Positions 53,700-63,489 are shown, counted from the stretch's first letter. The stretch: 64,000 nucleotides of DNA from Enterococcus sp. BWB1-3 (GCF_016745275.1 NZ_JADOEP010000006.1:99037-163036), one strand, 5' to 3'. Notes: generated from the letters alone by a model not told the origin. Numbers and translations are program-made.

Positions 53700-55568
53700 A
53701 TGGAAAAAAAGCACACCAAAGTACATAAACATAAGAAAAAAGCTGATCAGAAGGCAGAAATGAAGAAAAGGGAAAAACGAGAGTTATGGCTGACATATGG
53801 TTCAGCACTGTTGATCATTGTTTCAGTCAGTGTGATTTTTGGCTACTGGTCTTATTATCGATTAGATTATCAAAATAGAAAGACAGCTTCCTCTTATGAA
53901 GGATATGAATTATCTAAACCGGATTTTATATATCCGCAAAGATATCTAACTGATTCTAATGAGAATTTATATGCTCAGACTGGTGAAATTCGTGTAAATC
54001 CACTATTTTCGGAAAAGCTGCTTACCAGTGTTGTGCAGAAGGGGAGCCTGGAAACGTCGCTTATTCTGCCTGCAACTAAACCTGTTTTTGAACTGGTTGA
54101 TAGTGATAAAAAACAGTCAAATTATCGAATTATTGCTGATCTTTCCAGCATGTATCATATTGAGCGAGTCGAATTTCTAACTTGGGGCTTAAAAAATGGA
54201 CCTGATGATATCCAGCGCTATGAGGGAACGTATGACCCGTATACTAATACATGGCAAAGCGATATTCTGGTAAAAAATCATCAGGAAACAGGTAATTACC
54301 AAACAGATATCATAATTACCAAAAAGAGCGGAAAAGTAGAACAAGCTCTGCTGGCAGAATTTACTGTTTACGAGCCAAGTATCCAGGCGACAATAGATGG
54401 AACGTTGGCGGCACGTGGACAGTTTGATGTAAATATTTCTGTTGATAGTCGTGCGGATGTAGAAAAACTCTCAGTTCCTGTCTGGACAAAAGAGGATCAA
54501 AGTGATGTGAGGTGGTATGAAGCCAAACGACAAGCGGATGATTCATATAAAGTTCAGCTGGATTATGAAGATTTTAATTTTACCAATGGCATGTATACTG
54601 CTTCAGCCTATCTGACTACGGTGAGCGGTTTGAGTGCACAAAGTGCTGCAGGTACAACAGAGATAAATATGACTCATCCGGTTCGTATAAGAGTTTTGCA
54701 GGAAACAACACTGTTTAAAGACAGAAAACTGACTCAGAAAATTAGTGAATTAGGATCCAATAGTATGGCGTACGTTACTGCAGTTGTCTTTAACTCAGAT
54801 CAAAAAGTTTATAAAACAGAGGATGGCTATATTTCCTCTCAGGACATTGAAGTGAATGAAATGATGGATGATATACGATACGTTGCTCACAGAGGGAATC
54901 ATCAGGTTGCTCCGGAGAACTCACTACCTTCTTTCCAGCAGTCAAGTTCCTGGGGAATTGAAACAGATGTATGGCTGACCAAAGATAAAAAATGGGTGAT
55001 TATGCATGATGATACTGTTGACCGGATGACAAACGGTAAAGGAAAAATCAGTGATATGACTCTGGCTCAGATTAGAGAACTTCGAATTGATACAGGAGCG
55101 AACCTGTCATCTCACGATCAAAGCCAGTTGATTGTTCCAACTTTGGAAGAATATCTGACAATAATGGGCAGCAAACAGAGTGTCCCGTTTATAGAAATGA
55201 AGGCTAAGAATTTATCTGGGGCTGAATATGACAGTCTGGTAAGCTTGATTAATCAGTATGGCTTTGCCAATACGGCAGTAGTTATTTCCTTTGATTTTAA
55301 CAACTTACAGGAAATTAAGAAACGCGCTCCTCAAATGCAGGTACAGCTTTTAGGCGATACTATTGATACTGAAATGATTAATAAAGTGAGTGGCTTAGGT
55401 GTAAATACTGGTCTGGATATTCAGTATAGCGGAGTTGTTTCCAAAGTTGATATGATTGCCAAAGCACAGGCTAAAGGGTTGTCTGTTCATTTGTGGGGAG
55501 TTCCCCAAAGTGAGTTTCGCAGAATGGAAGCATTAGGTATTGATAACCTGACAACAGATTATGATTAA
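53700..55568 (+). CDS. Membrane-anchored glycerophosphodiester phosphodiesterase with GBS-Bsp-like domains
   Basis: Probably hydrolyses glycerophosphodiesters or lipoteichoic-type polymers outside the cell. The 622 residues have a basic N-terminus, a membrane helix (29-52), two GBS-Bsp-like repeats (about 125-310), an SH3-like stretch (325-390) and a GDPD domain from about 397: VAHRGNHQVAPENSLPSF, IETDVWLTKDKKWVIMHDDT and PFIEMKAKN hold the His, Glu, Asp, His and Glu active-site residues. ATG 53700 follows AAAGGA. A terminator follows. It is not clearly part of the conjugation operon. Confidence 0.87.
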   Translation: MEKKHTKVHKHKKKADQKAEMKKREKRELWLTYGSALLIIVSVSVIFGYWSYYRLDYQNRKTASSYEGYELSKPDFIYPQRYLTDSNENLYAQTGEIRVNPLFSEKLLTSVVQKGSLETSLILPATKPVFELVDSDKKQSNYRIIADLSSMYHIERVEFLTWGLKNGPDDIQRYEGTYDPYTNTWQSDILVKNHQETGNYQTDIIITKKSGKVEQALLAEFTVYEPSIQATIDGTLAARGQFDVNISVDSRADVEKLSVPVWTKEDQSDVRWYEAKRQADDSYKVQLDYEDFNFTNGMYTASAYLTTVSGLSAQSAAGTTEINMTHPVRIRVLQETTLFKDRKLTQKISELGSNSMAYVTAVVFNSDQKVYKTEDGYISSQDIEVNEMMDDIRYVAHRGNHQVAPENSLPSFQQSSSWGIETDVWLTKDKKWVIMHDDTVDRMTNGKGKISDMTLAQIRELRIDTGANLSSHDQSQLIVPTLEEYLTIMGSKQSVPFIEMKAKNLSGAEYDSLVSLINQYGFANTAVVISFDFNNLQEIKKRAPQMQVQLLGDTIDTEMINKVSGLGVNTGLDIQYSGVVSKVDMIAKAQAKGLSVHLWGVPQSEFRRMEALGIDNLTTDYD

Positions 55569-55678
55569 AATATCGATCAGAGATATTTTGACACTGAGAA
55601 ACTTACTGTAACAAAAGTAGATAAAATAATAGATTTTCAGTAAAAATTTTTTGAGGAAACTGATTTGCAATACACTAA

Positions 55679-55730
55679 GAGAAGCAGCTTATCCCTGTTT
55701 GATAGGGAGGAAGAGCCTGCTTCTTTTTTT
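55679..55730 (+). terminator. Terminator of the GDPD gene
   Basis: AGAAGCAG pairs with CTGCTTCT, with an inner ATCCCT/AGGGA stem, followed by a run of T. Confidence 0.8.
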
Positions 55731-56386
55731 GCAGTCAAATTATATGATGTATTTTCCTAGAAACCAATTTTTTTAATAAATCACTTAAGAAAATAAGGAT
55801 TTATTATCAATTTTCAAAGAATAACTGATAGAAGCTTCCCGGATTTGACGAAATAGTAAAGATGATTTGAGAATAGATAGCTAAAAATTTTCCTTTTTTA
55901 CGTCTGGAGGAGGAATCATTATATTATTTATGAAAACAAAATAAGCCTTTCTTTTTTCATAAAAATTGATGTGTGATATGCTTCAATTGAGTCCTCAAAA
56001 ACTATAGACGCTGCAGAATGGTAATTCAGAAGAATCTATGACAAACTGACCGATTAAATAATCGGTGTAGTTTATACGAAAGCTTATCGATAGCTTTCAT
56101 TATTAAGGATGAACGAATAGTATGAGCTTATGAATGTTTGACAGAGAGCTGCTATCATTGAGCATTTCGACGATAAAAAGTGCAGCAAAGAAATGTGCCA
56201 GAATAATCATTGTAACTCAATGATTCTCACTGTGAAGAGCTCGATTCGCCACCTAAAATAACATAATTAAGTTGTTACAAGGGGGGAGGAGAACAAAAAC
56301 AGGTTATAAATCCTTTCATATTTAAAGAGTTGGAGGTTCTAGGTGAATATATTTTGAATTGTCTGCAAATACGAGGAGGAGATCAT
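55731..56386. other. Gene-free region with a TetR-type palindrome
   Basis: About 650 bases with no credible gene. The perfect dyad ACCGATTAAATAATCGGT is at 56049-56066, close to an AT-rich stretch with AAGCTTATCGATAGCTTTC. This looks like a regulated promoter whose gene has been lost. Confidence 0.45.
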
Positions 56387-57241
56387 ATGAAAAAGAAATA
56401 TTATTTATCAGCACTGACATTGTTAATAGTTGGTGGAGTGATCGCGGGCTGCAGAAATAGATCCGATAATACGGATAGCTCTACAAAAACCAGTGTCAGC
56501 ACAACAAGTATGTCAGATAGTACTGATAAGAATCAAAGCGAGTCAGGTGAAACATCGGAAACTCCAAAGTCATCGTCAAGTTCTAGCGCATCTACATCAG
56601 AAATAACTACTGAATCACCTGAAGAACAGGCAAAGCAGGTACTTGATCAACTGGCTGCAAGTTTTCCAGCAGACAACCTGCCTACATTCATTTTGACAGC
56701 CAATACAAAAAAATATATCAGTGCAGCAACAACACCGATAACAGAGAAAACGAATTTTCGTATTTTATATTATGCAGAAGACCAACCGATTAATGTAAAT
56801 AGTTCAGAGTTAAATTCCTTAAAACCAATCGCTTCTTTTGAAAAAGTGACCTTTAATTCAGCTGATGAAGCAAAAAATGCTGTTGGAAAGTTGGAAGATT
56901 ACAGCGGACAGGAAGTTGATTTGGGTTTTGGTTTGACAGGTTACCAACAGGGAGCAGCTGGTTCCAGCTATCTGACCTGGCCGGAGGGAAACTGGAATCT
57001 GACAATTAAAGCCTCCAATATTGAGGGTGAAAATCCTGTATCTTTAGGAAAAGAAGTTGTAAATTATTTGGAAGAAAATACTCTTCCTGCACCAAATACA
57101 GATGGAACCATTCGACTGGAAGTAGGAGAAAATGGCGAGTATCAAACAAACTCTGTTGTATGGCAGGAACAAACGATTGTTTATAAAATACATCACTTCA
57201 ATGCAATTCAAGCCGTAAAAATGGCTGTGTCAGCAAATTAA
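56387..57241 (+). CDS. Ser/Thr-rich lipoprotein, unknown function
   Basis: A 284-residue lipid-anchored protein: hydrophobic leader with lipobox VIAGC at about 18-22, a low-complexity Ser/Thr/Asp/Glu linker (25-90) and a globular domain (95-284) with LDQLAASFPADNLPTFILT, FRILYYAEDQPI and WPEGNWNLTIKAS. GAGGAGG lies just before ATG 56387. No family is recognised. A terminator follows, so it is a single-gene unit. Confidence 0.75.
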   Translation: MKKKYYLSALTLLIVGGVIAGCRNRSDNTDSSTKTSVSTTSMSDSTDKNQSESGETSETPKSSSSSSASTSEITTESPEEQAKQVLDQLAASFPADNLPTFILTANTKKYISAATTPITEKTNFRILYYAEDQPINVNSSELNSLKPIASFEKVTFNSADEAKNAVGKLEDYSGQEVDLGFGLTGYQQGAAGSSYLTWPEGNWNLTIKASNIEGENPVSLGKEVVNYLEENTLPAPNTDGTIRLEVGENGEYQTNSVVWQEQTIVYKIHHFNAIQAVKMAVSAN

Positions 57242-57252
57242 GTTATAAAACG

Positions 57253-57311
57253 ATTAAAACAAGAGTAGAAAATGAATCATTGAAGATTCAGGCTCTGCTC
57301 TTGTTTTGTTT
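57253..57311 (+). terminator. Terminator of the lipoprotein gene
   Basis: AAAACAAGAGTAG pairs with CTGCTCTTGTTTT with one mismatch across a loop containing GAATCattGAAGATTC. Confidence 0.75.
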
Positions 57312-57459
57312 GAATCTGCTTTAATCCACAAAAGAGCGTAAATAGCTCTCTTAACTAATCGTAGGAAAAGACCTGTAAAGAATCTTTCCGCCTAATTTTT
57401 GGTAGCCATACAGTTAATTGTTTGCATATATTTTTTTAAATTAGGGTTGTCTTATGAAT

Positions 57460-57966
57460 TTATTGTGTAATTCTGCTTTTATTTGGCTGAGAATGTGCCA
57501 AACGGCTTGCGGCAGATGCAGCAATTGCGCCGACAATATCATCCAGGAAAGTATGAACAGATTTACCATCATGAGAGTTCAGATTAGCCAGAATACCTGG
57601 TTTAACTTTATCGATATAACCGTAGTTAGTGAAGCCGATTGAACCATAGACATTTACAATAGACAGAGCGAGTATCTCGTCAATTCCGTATAATCCCTCA
57701 TCATCTGTCAAAATTTGTTGAAGAGGCTGCAGCAGTTTATTTTCTTCAGCAAGGATATCCAGCTGAATACCTGTGATAATAGTATTATGAACTTCTCTCT
57801 TGGTGAGAACCGCCTCTACATTTTCTATACAAATATCTAAATCAAGCTTATCAATATAAGATTCCTGAAGAAACATGACCAGCTCAGCAATATCTTTCAC
57901 TTCAACCCCTCTTTGTTTCAACAATGCACGTGCGGTTTGCTCTAACTCATTTCCCTCTATAACCAT
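57460..57966 (-). CDS. pgpA: Phosphatidylglycerophosphatase A family protein
   Basis: Removes the phosphate from phosphatidylglycerol phosphate in phospholipid synthesis. The 168 residues match the soluble-type PgpA of Firmicutes (YutG-like): the N-terminal helical region (RALLKQRGVEVKDIAELVMF), LYGIDEILALSIVNVYGSIG, and the catalytic HTFLDDIVGAIAASAASRLA. GGAGGAAA precedes the ATG on the minus strand. Divergent from the DUF1450 gene. Confidence 0.9.
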   Translation of the reverse strand: MVIEGNELEQTARALLKQRGVEVKDIAELVMFLQESYIDKLDLDICIENVEAVLTKREVHNTIITGIQLDILAEENKLLQPLQQILTDDEGLYGIDEILALSIVNVYGSIGFTNYGYIDKVKPGILANLNSHDGKSVHTFLDDIVGAIAASAASRLAHSQPNKSRITQ

Positions 57967-58048
57967 ATTATTTCCTCCAAGACTATTTTTTTACTATAAT
58001 ACATCAATGGTATAATAATTGTATTAAAAAAAGCAAGGAAAGAAGAAC

Positions 58049-58291
58049 ATGAATCCTTTAATTGAATGTTGTGAGCAAAATCTGGCTAAAGGAGCAGCAG
58101 CTCTCTTAGAAGATTCATTCATCCAGCAAAATGCTGATGTAGTGACGTATTCCTGTATGAATGAATGTGTATTGTGCGCGCAAACTTATTATGTACTGTT
58201 TGAAGGTGAGCGCATAAGTGATCAGTCAACAGAGCATCTGACTGAAAAAGTGAAACAGGCGATTATCGACTGGCATAAAGAGATGAATTAA
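58049..58291 (+). CDS. DUF1450 family protein (YuzB-like)
   Basis: An 80-residue cytosolic protein with NPLIECCEQNLAKGAAALLE and the Cys motif YSCMNECVLCAQTYYVLFEG (CxxxCxxC), typical of DUF1450. The cysteines may bind metal or be redox-active. Function unknown. AAGGAAAGAAG precedes the ATG. Confidence 0.85.
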   Translation: MNPLIECCEQNLAKGAAALLEDSFIQQNADVVTYSCMNECVLCAQTYYVLFEGERISDQSTEHLTEKVKQAIIDWHKEMN

Positions 58292-58296
58292 AAATA

Positions 58297-58357
58297 AAAT
58301 ATGCCGCGTTCATCCAGGGGTTATCTGCAATTAACCTGAATGGCGGGGCATATTTTA
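58297..58357 (+). terminator. Terminator after the DUF1450 gene
   Basis: AAAATATGCCGCGTTCAT pairs with ATGGCGGGGCATATTTT (mismatches in the middle) around an inner AGGGGTTA/TAACCT stem. Confidence 0.75.
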
Positions 58358-58615
58358 ATGGACAGCTTTCCTAGTGCTCTAACCAAATTATAAATTACAC
58401 TAAAAGATCGTCTATAAATGATGTTCAATGATAGAAAATGTTAACTTGTATGCTTCAATAACAAGAAGGAGCAGCTTTAAACTTGTATTAAAAGCTTGCT
58501 TCTACCCTTCTTCGGATGTTCGTCGTCGATCCAGCAGTTTCATATGTAATACTACTGGATCGGCTGTACATTTCTTGGATGAGAAGCATAGCTTAGGTTT
58601 AAATTGGTCAATACA
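58358..58615. repeat. Spacer carrying a piece of the 54-bp array family
   Basis: GTATTAAAAGCTTGCTTCT, then a CTTCTTCGGATGTTCGTCG-like stretch at about 58484-58522, resembles the start of the 54-bp array near 30990. A hairpin CGATCCAGCAGT/ACTACTGGATCG follows at 58527-58563. No gene is present. Confidence 0.6.
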
Positions 58616-59641
58616 CTAGTTTTGCAAAATTTCTTTATGAGGTTCAAGCTTTTCAAAAATGCTGGTACTGTGCATAGGTTGAGTGCGCGCATCAGGTTTA
58701 ATGAAATGTAAAGCATTGTTGACTGCAGTCGGTGCTTCACCAAATCCTGTTGCAATCAGTTTAACTTTTCCCATATACGTTGAAATATCTCCAACTGCAT
58801 AAACTCCGGGAAGTGTTGTGGACATATCAGAATCTACAGTAATTGAATTTCGGGATATATCTAATCCCCAGTCCTTTAAATGGCCAAGGGAAGATGTGAA
58901 GCCATAATTAACAATCAGCGAATCAACAGGCAGGTGAAACCCGCCATCCTCTTTTGTATGCTTTAGTTGGATACCTTTAAAAGAATTATCTTCCAAACAA
59001 AGCTGATCAATAGTGTATGGGGTATAAATTTGAACAGTTGAATTTTTTAATTTTTCTACACTATGTTCATGTCCCCGAAACTCCGGTCTCCGGTGGATAA
59101 TTGAGACCTGCTCAGCAACCGACTCCAGCATTAAGGCCCAATCGATAGCAGAATCTCCTCCACCGGCAATTGCTACTTTTTTTCCGGCAAATTCGTTTAT
59201 ATCTTTTACGTAGTAATGAATGTTTTTGCCTTCCAATGCTTCAGAACCGTCAACTGTTAATCGCCTAGGCTGAAAAGAGCCATTGCCGACAGCTAAAATA
59301 ATTGCTTTGGAATAATGTGTTCCTTTGGTAGTTTCTATTTCAAGATAGTCTTCCTTTCTTGTAAGATTTGTGACTTCTTCTTCCAAGAGAATATCGTGAT
59401 CAAATACAGAAAGCTGCTTTTCCAAATTTGCAACCAGATCAATCGCTTTAATTGCTGGATATCCGGGTACATCATAAATATATTTCTCAGGATATAGAGT
59501 GGCCAGTTGACCACCTAACTGCGGTAAGCTGTCTATTAACTTAGTTTTGGCTTTTCTCAAGCCGGCATAAAATGCAGCAAAAAGACCAATCGGTCCGCCG
59601 CCAATAATTGTAATATCATAAATTTCCGGTGTTTCAGACAT
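58616..59641 (-). CDS. Ferredoxin/flavodoxin-NADP reductase, YumC type
   Basis: FAD enzyme passing electrons between NADPH and ferredoxin or flavodoxin. The 341 residues are thioredoxin-reductase-like but lack its CxxC: FAD site ITIIGGGPIGLFAAFYAGLR, QLGGQLATLYPEK, NADPH site VAIAGGGDSAIDWALMLE and GVYAVGDISTYMGKVKLIATGFGE. GGAGGAAAC precedes the ATG. A plausible electron source for NrdI and IspG. Confidence 0.92.
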   Translation of the reverse strand: MSETPEIYDITIIGGGPIGLFAAFYAGLRKAKTKLIDSLPQLGGQLATLYPEKYIYDVPGYPAIKAIDLVANLEKQLSVFDHDILLEEEVTNLTRKEDYLEIETTKGTHYSKAIILAVGNGSFQPRRLTVDGSEALEGKNIHYYVKDINEFAGKKVAIAGGGDSAIDWALMLESVAEQVSIIHRRPEFRGHEHSVEKLKNSTVQIYTPYTIDQLCLEDNSFKGIQLKHTKEDGGFHLPVDSLIVNYGFTSSLGHLKDWGLDISRNSITVDSDMSTTLPGVYAVGDISTYMGKVKLIATGFGEAPTAVNNALHFIKPDARTQPMHSTSIFEKLEPHKEILQN

Positions 59642-59848
59642 TTTGTTTCCTCCAAATCAGTAAATCATCATTCAATAAAATAAAATGGAATTGTACCCAT
59701 TTTTCACAAAGTAGCATTTGTAATCAAAAAAAGCAAGTGATTATTTGTGAAGGAGATAAAGCTTTACTTAATCTAAGGAAATAAAATGGCAATTCTTCTG
59801 AATATTCGGTATGATAAAACTAGTAATATTACTTAAGGAGGAACTATT

Positions 59849-60436
59849 GTGAGTGAATTTCCACAGTTAGACTTAGAAAATGTAAAAGGACCAAAAGCGA
59901 TAATCAAAACCAACAGAGGGGATATAACTGTTCAATTGTTCCCTGAACAAGCACCCAAAACAGTAGAAAACTTTGTTGAGCTTGCGAAAAAAGGCTATTA
60001 TGATGGTGTTATTTTCCATCGTGTTATTCCTGATTTTATGATTCAGGGGGGAGATCCAACTGGAACCGGAATGGGCGGCGAAAGCATATACGGAGAAAAG
60101 TTTGAAGATGAATTTTCAAAAAATGTTTTCAATCTGCGTGGGGCTTTGTCCATGGCAAATGCAGGACCTAACACAAACGGCAGTCAGTTTTTCATCGTGA
60201 ACAAGCAGGATGTTCCTGCAAATATGTTGGGACAATTGGAAGGCGCGGGCTTTCCGGCTGAAATCATTGAAGCTTATAAAAATGGAGGAACACCATGGCT
60301 TGATTTCCGCCACACTGTTTTCGGTCACGTAACAGAAGGCATGAATATCGTGGATGAAATCGCTGGAGTACAGCGCGATGGACAGGATCGGCCAACATTT
60401 GATGTTGTTATTGATACAGTTGAAATTACAGAATAA
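59849..60436 (+). CDS. Peptidyl-prolyl cis-trans isomerase, cyclophilin type
   Basis: Cytosolic prolyl isomerase assisting folding. The 195 residues contain [46 protein letters not shown] and the C-terminal [17 protein letters not shown], with Arg, Phe, Met and Gln active-site residues present. There is no signal peptide. GTG follows AAGGAGGAACTATT. Confidence 0.93.
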   Translation: MSEFPQLDLENVKGPKAIIKTNRGDITVQLFPEQAPKTVENFVELAKKGYYDGVIFHRVIPDFMIQGGDPTGTGMGGESIYGEKFEDEFSKNVFNLRGALSMANAGPNTNGSQFFIVNKQDVPANMLGQLEGAGFPAEIIEAYKNGGTPWLDFRHTVFGHVTEGMNIVDEIAGVQRDGQDRPTFDVVIDTVEITE

Positions 60437-60499
60437 TTAAGGATAAAAAGGAAGAGGGATGGGACAGGCTTTGCTCATCTTGAACTACCAGGGCTGCTA

Positions 60500-60648
60500 A
60501 TGCTGGAATTTTTTGTAGATTTATAGAATAGTATGCAAACTGAGAATAGGATTGATTTTATGAAATAAAATCAATGCATTATACTATACAAAAGGATAGC
60601 TAACCGAAGAAACATATAAAGACTGTACTGCTGTTTATTCAATTTTAG
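60500..60648. repeat. Partial copy of the dispersed intergenic repeat
   Basis: ATAAAGACTGTACTGCTGTT followed by TATTCAATTTTAGGG resembles the right end of the copies near 23140 and (inverted) 27440. A small dyad GATTTTATGAAATAAAATC lies at 60552. It abuts a strong terminator. Confidence 0.55.
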
Positions 60649-60688
60649 GGGGTTAAGACATAACACTAATGTCTTAACCCCTTTTTTT
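60649..60688 (+). terminator. Intrinsic terminator after the cyclophilin gene
   Basis: GGGGTTAAGACAT pairs perfectly with ATGTCTTAACCCC around a 7-base loop, then a run of T. Confidence 0.9.
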
Positions 60689-60724
60689 AATTTATTTATT
60701 TCAGTCTTTAAGCAGTGCAAACCC

Positions 60725-61897
60725 TCAATCAGCTTGAAAGGACTTCTTCATTCTCTCAAGACCTTCCAGCAAAGTAGCATTCGGACAAGCAATATTCAGC
60801 CTCATATGCTGACTGCCTTTTGGACCGAATGATATCCCTGAGTTAAGCACAACCTTGCCTTTTTTGATTAGCTTATTTTCAAGCTCTTTATCAGAGAGAG
60901 CGTAAGCAGAAAAGTCCAACCAGATTAGGTAGGTTCCCTCGGGCTTCATTATTTTAACAAGAGGCATTTCTGATTGTAAAAACTTTTCTACAGTTGATAT
61001 GTTTTTTTGCAGGTAAATCAAAAGATCATCCAGCCATTCTTCTCCACAGCGATAGGCAGCTTCTGTACCGAGTAGACCTATCGTGTTAATTTCAGTCTGC
61101 TGATTTATTTCCTGAATGTTGCAAAATTTTGCTCTTAATTCAGTATTATGAATAAAAGCCATTGAGTTTTTGATACCTGCTAAATTAAATGTTTTTGTAG
61201 CAGCAGTTAATGTAATTGAAAAATCCTTGAATGATGGATCAGCATTATTGAATGTTGTGAATTCTGCCGGTGTAAAAATCAAGTCTTGATGAATTTCATC
61301 ACTGATAATCAAGACATTATGAGAGGCACAAAGCTCTCCAATTTTTTTCAGCTCCTCAATGCTCCAAACACGTCCGCCTGGATTGTGCGGATTACAGAGA
61401 ATAAATAACTTCACATCATTTGTTTGAATTGCTTCTTTCATTTTTTCAAAATCTATTTGAAATTTACCATCTACTTCTATTAGAGAATGTCGGATCACTC
61501 TCCGCTTATTTTTCTTGATGACTTTAGCAAAAGGATGGTAAACAGGATCATGAATCAGGACTGCATCACCAACTTCAGTATATGCTTGTATAGCTATAGC
61601 TACACTTGGAACCACACCACTGCTAAATAAAATTGCTTCTTTTTCTACTATATAATTGTGCTTTTTTTTCTGCCATGTCTGAACTGCTTCATATAAAGAG
61701 TCAGAGGAAGTTGTATAACCAAGGATTCCCTGATTAATATAACTGATCATCGCATCCAAGATAGGCTGATGAACTTTAAAATCCATGTCAGCTACCCATA
61801 AAGGAAGCAAATCATCTTCTTTGTACATTTTGTTAACAGCATCCCATTTAACAGAATTTGTTCCTTTTCTTTCATATACATGATCAAAATTTACCAT
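60725..61897 (-). CDS. PLP-dependent MalY/PatB-type C-S lyase or aminotransferase
   Basis: Probably cleaves cystathionine or related thioethers to homocysteine, pyruvate and ammonia. The 390 residues fit fold type I: LPLWVADMDFKVHQPILDAM, FILCNPHNPGGRVWS, the PLP aspartate in IISDEIHQDLIF, and the lysine in LTAATKTFNLAGIKNSMAFI. The WVADMDF start is typical of the MalY branch. A solitary minus-strand gene. Confidence 0.9.
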   Translation of the reverse strand: MVNFDHVYERKGTNSVKWDAVNKMYKEDDLLPLWVADMDFKVHQPILDAMISYINQGILGYTTSSDSLYEAVQTWQKKKHNYIVEKEAILFSSGVVPSVAIAIQAYTEVGDAVLIHDPVYHPFAKVIKKNKRRVIRHSLIEVDGKFQIDFEKMKEAIQTNDVKLFILCNPHNPGGRVWSIEELKKIGELCASHNVLIISDEIHQDLIFTPAEFTTFNNADPSFKDFSITLTAATKTFNLAGIKNSMAFIHNTELRAKFCNIQEINQQTEINTIGLLGTEAAYRCGEEWLDDLLIYLQKNISTVEKFLQSEMPLVKIMKPEGTYLIWLDFSAYALSDKELENKLIKKGKVVLNSGISFGPKGSQHMRLNIACPNATLLEGLERMKKSFQAD

Positions 61898-62086
61898 TGC
61901 TCTACTCCTTTACATATAAGATTGTTAAGATGTTCTTATTGAAAGTATAAAGTAGATTTGCTAAAAGATAAATGAAAAAGCTGGATTCGAAATAAAATTC
62001 TATTCAGAAACTTTGGAACATGATATGATTTAAAAGAATTGATTGGGATGGAAACATCTATTATATAGAAGAAATGAGGGAGACAT

Positions 62087-62455
62087 GTGCAATACAAAAT
62101 TGGAATGACTATAGATGGAACTGTTACAGGGATACAACCGTATGGAGCTTTCGTTTCATTGGATCGAAAAACACAGGGATTGATACATGTTTCTGAAATT
62201 CAGGTAGGCTATACTAAAAATATCCATGGAGTATTGGATGTGGGAGATAAAATACAAGTACAGGTTATTGATATTGATGAGTATTCCCAAAAAATCAGTC
62301 TTTCTCTCCGGACTCTAAAGAATGAGATGTTGCAAGCTGGCTATCGCCGAAAAAAATACTTTACCAATAAAAATAAAAAAATAGGTTTTACAACATTGGA
62401 AAAGAAACTGCCTAAATGGATTGATGAAGCAATGGATGAGCTGCTTATAAAATAA
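62087..62455 (+). CDS. S1-domain RNA-binding protein, CvfD/YugI (general stress protein 13) type
   Basis: Small ribosome-associated RNA-binding protein. The 122 residues have one S1 domain (residues 4-75: GMTIDGTVTGIQPYGAFVSL, TQGLIHVSEIQVGY, GDKIQVQVIDIDE, KISLSLRTL) and a basic C-terminal tail (RRKKYFTNKNKKIGF). GTG follows GAGGGAGACAT. Members act in post-transcriptional regulation and stress tolerance. Confidence 0.9.
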   Translation: MQYKIGMTIDGTVTGIQPYGAFVSLDRKTQGLIHVSEIQVGYTKNIHGVLDVGDKIQVQVIDIDEYSQKISLSLRTLKNEMLQAGYRRKKYFTNKNKKIGFTTLEKKLPKWIDEAMDELLIK

Positions 62456-62528
62456 TTCTGTTTTTTTCCAGAAAATATGATACAATTCCCTATATTTATG
62501 AAAACTATAATCAGTTGAGGTGAACGTT

Positions 62529-62891
62529 TTGTCTAATAAAAGAGTGGCTGGAACAATCATGCTGAACCTGCATGATGGAACGAAAAAATTTCTTATTCAC
62601 CCTGTAGGAAAAACATCTGAGTTTGTTACTACTGAAGTTTTGGAAGATATGACAGGATTAGCGAGTATTTTACAGCATTTCAAAAAGAACATTCAATTGG
62701 ATGTAACTTCAATCAGCTTAGTTGAATTAACAAATGCACACAGTGAAACAGAAGATTTGCCCCTATTTGTTTTTGAAATGGAAGAGAGTAAAGCAGACCT
62801 GATAAAAAATGATACATATAGATGGGAAAGTCCTTCTAGACTTAAAGCCCTGCTGTCTGTCTATGATATGGCAGGCATGCCGATGTTTTAA
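62529..62891 (+). CDS. Conserved hypothetical protein
   Basis: A soluble 120-residue protein with alternating beta and helix (RVAGTIMLNLHDGTKKFLIH, LPLFVFEMEES, YRWESPSRLKALLSVYDMAG). No family is recognised and no catalytic motif is evident. TTG 62529 is preferred because GAGGTGA at 62517-62523 is its ribosome binding site; GTG 62520 lies inside it. The terminator downstream supports a real gene. Confidence 0.7.
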   Translation: MSNKRVAGTIMLNLHDGTKKFLIHPVGKTSEFVTTEVLEDMTGLASILQHFKKNIQLDVTSISLVELTNAHSETEDLPLFVFEMEESKADLIKNDTYRWESPSRLKALLSVYDMAGMPMF

Positions 62892-62913
62892 TACTTAAAT
62901 AGTATGTGATTAA

Positions 62914-62946
62914 AGAGAAGCAGCGGTTAACCTGCTTCTCTTTTCT
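62914..62946 (+). terminator. Terminator after the hypothetical gene
   Basis: AGAGAAGCAGCGGTTAACCT plus GCTTCTCT form a tight hairpin followed by T-rich sequence. Confidence 0.8.
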
Positions 62947-62979
62947 CATAATAAAATGAAGAAGAAAGGAATACACAGA

Positions 62980-63489
62980 ATGGAAATGCACAGAGTATTA
63001 AAAGAAGAAGCTGATATAGCGATAAACATAATGAAGGATACTGCTCTATGGTTGCAGAGTAAAGGGAGTCAACAATGGTCTGATGTTCTTGAAGGAACAG
63101 ATAAACATGATTTGAAAGGTGCTGTACAGCGTGGGGATGTTTATTTCTTTACTGTAAATCAAAAAATAGTAGGGATGGCAGCAGTTTGGAATACTCCTAC
63201 ATTATGGGATCAGAAGTTGTGGAAGGTAAGTAGACAACCGGAAAAAATATTTTATATCCATCGGTTGATTGTTCATCCTGATTACAGAGGATTGAATTAT
63301 GGCACTGAAATGCTGAAAAAAATCAAAGTTTATTTTGAATCAATTGCTGTTGAATTAAGATTAGACTGCATTTCTTCCAATAAAAAGCTGATTTATTTCT
63401 ATAGGAATAATGGTTTTACAAATAAAGGAAGCATAAAGATAAGTGAAACAGATGAATTTGAGCTTTTTTCGCAGCTTTTAAATGAATAG
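62980..63489 (+). CDS. GNAT-family N-acetyltransferase
   Basis: A 169-residue acetyl-CoA-dependent acyltransferase of unknown substrate. The acetyl-CoA-binding region is IHRLIVHPDYRGLNYGTEML near residue 95, and LDCISSNKKLIYFYRNNGF is the final strand-helix unit. N-terminal DTALWLQSKGSQQWSD is common in this subgroup. ATG 62980 follows AAGAAAGGA; the ATG at 62956 has no ribosome binding site. Confidence 0.85.
   Translation: MEMHRVLKEEADIAINIMKDTALWLQSKGSQQWSDVLEGTDKHDLKGAVQRGDVYFFTVNQKIVGMAAVWNTPTLWDQKLWKVSRQPEKIFYIHRLIVHPDYRGLNYGTEMLKKIKVYFESIAVELRLDCISSNKKLIYFYRNNGFTNKGSIKISETDEFELFSQLLNE

Noticed and set aside
55731..56386. Small regulatory RNA gene
   Set aside because: Hairpins are present but no promoter plus terminator pair could be defined.
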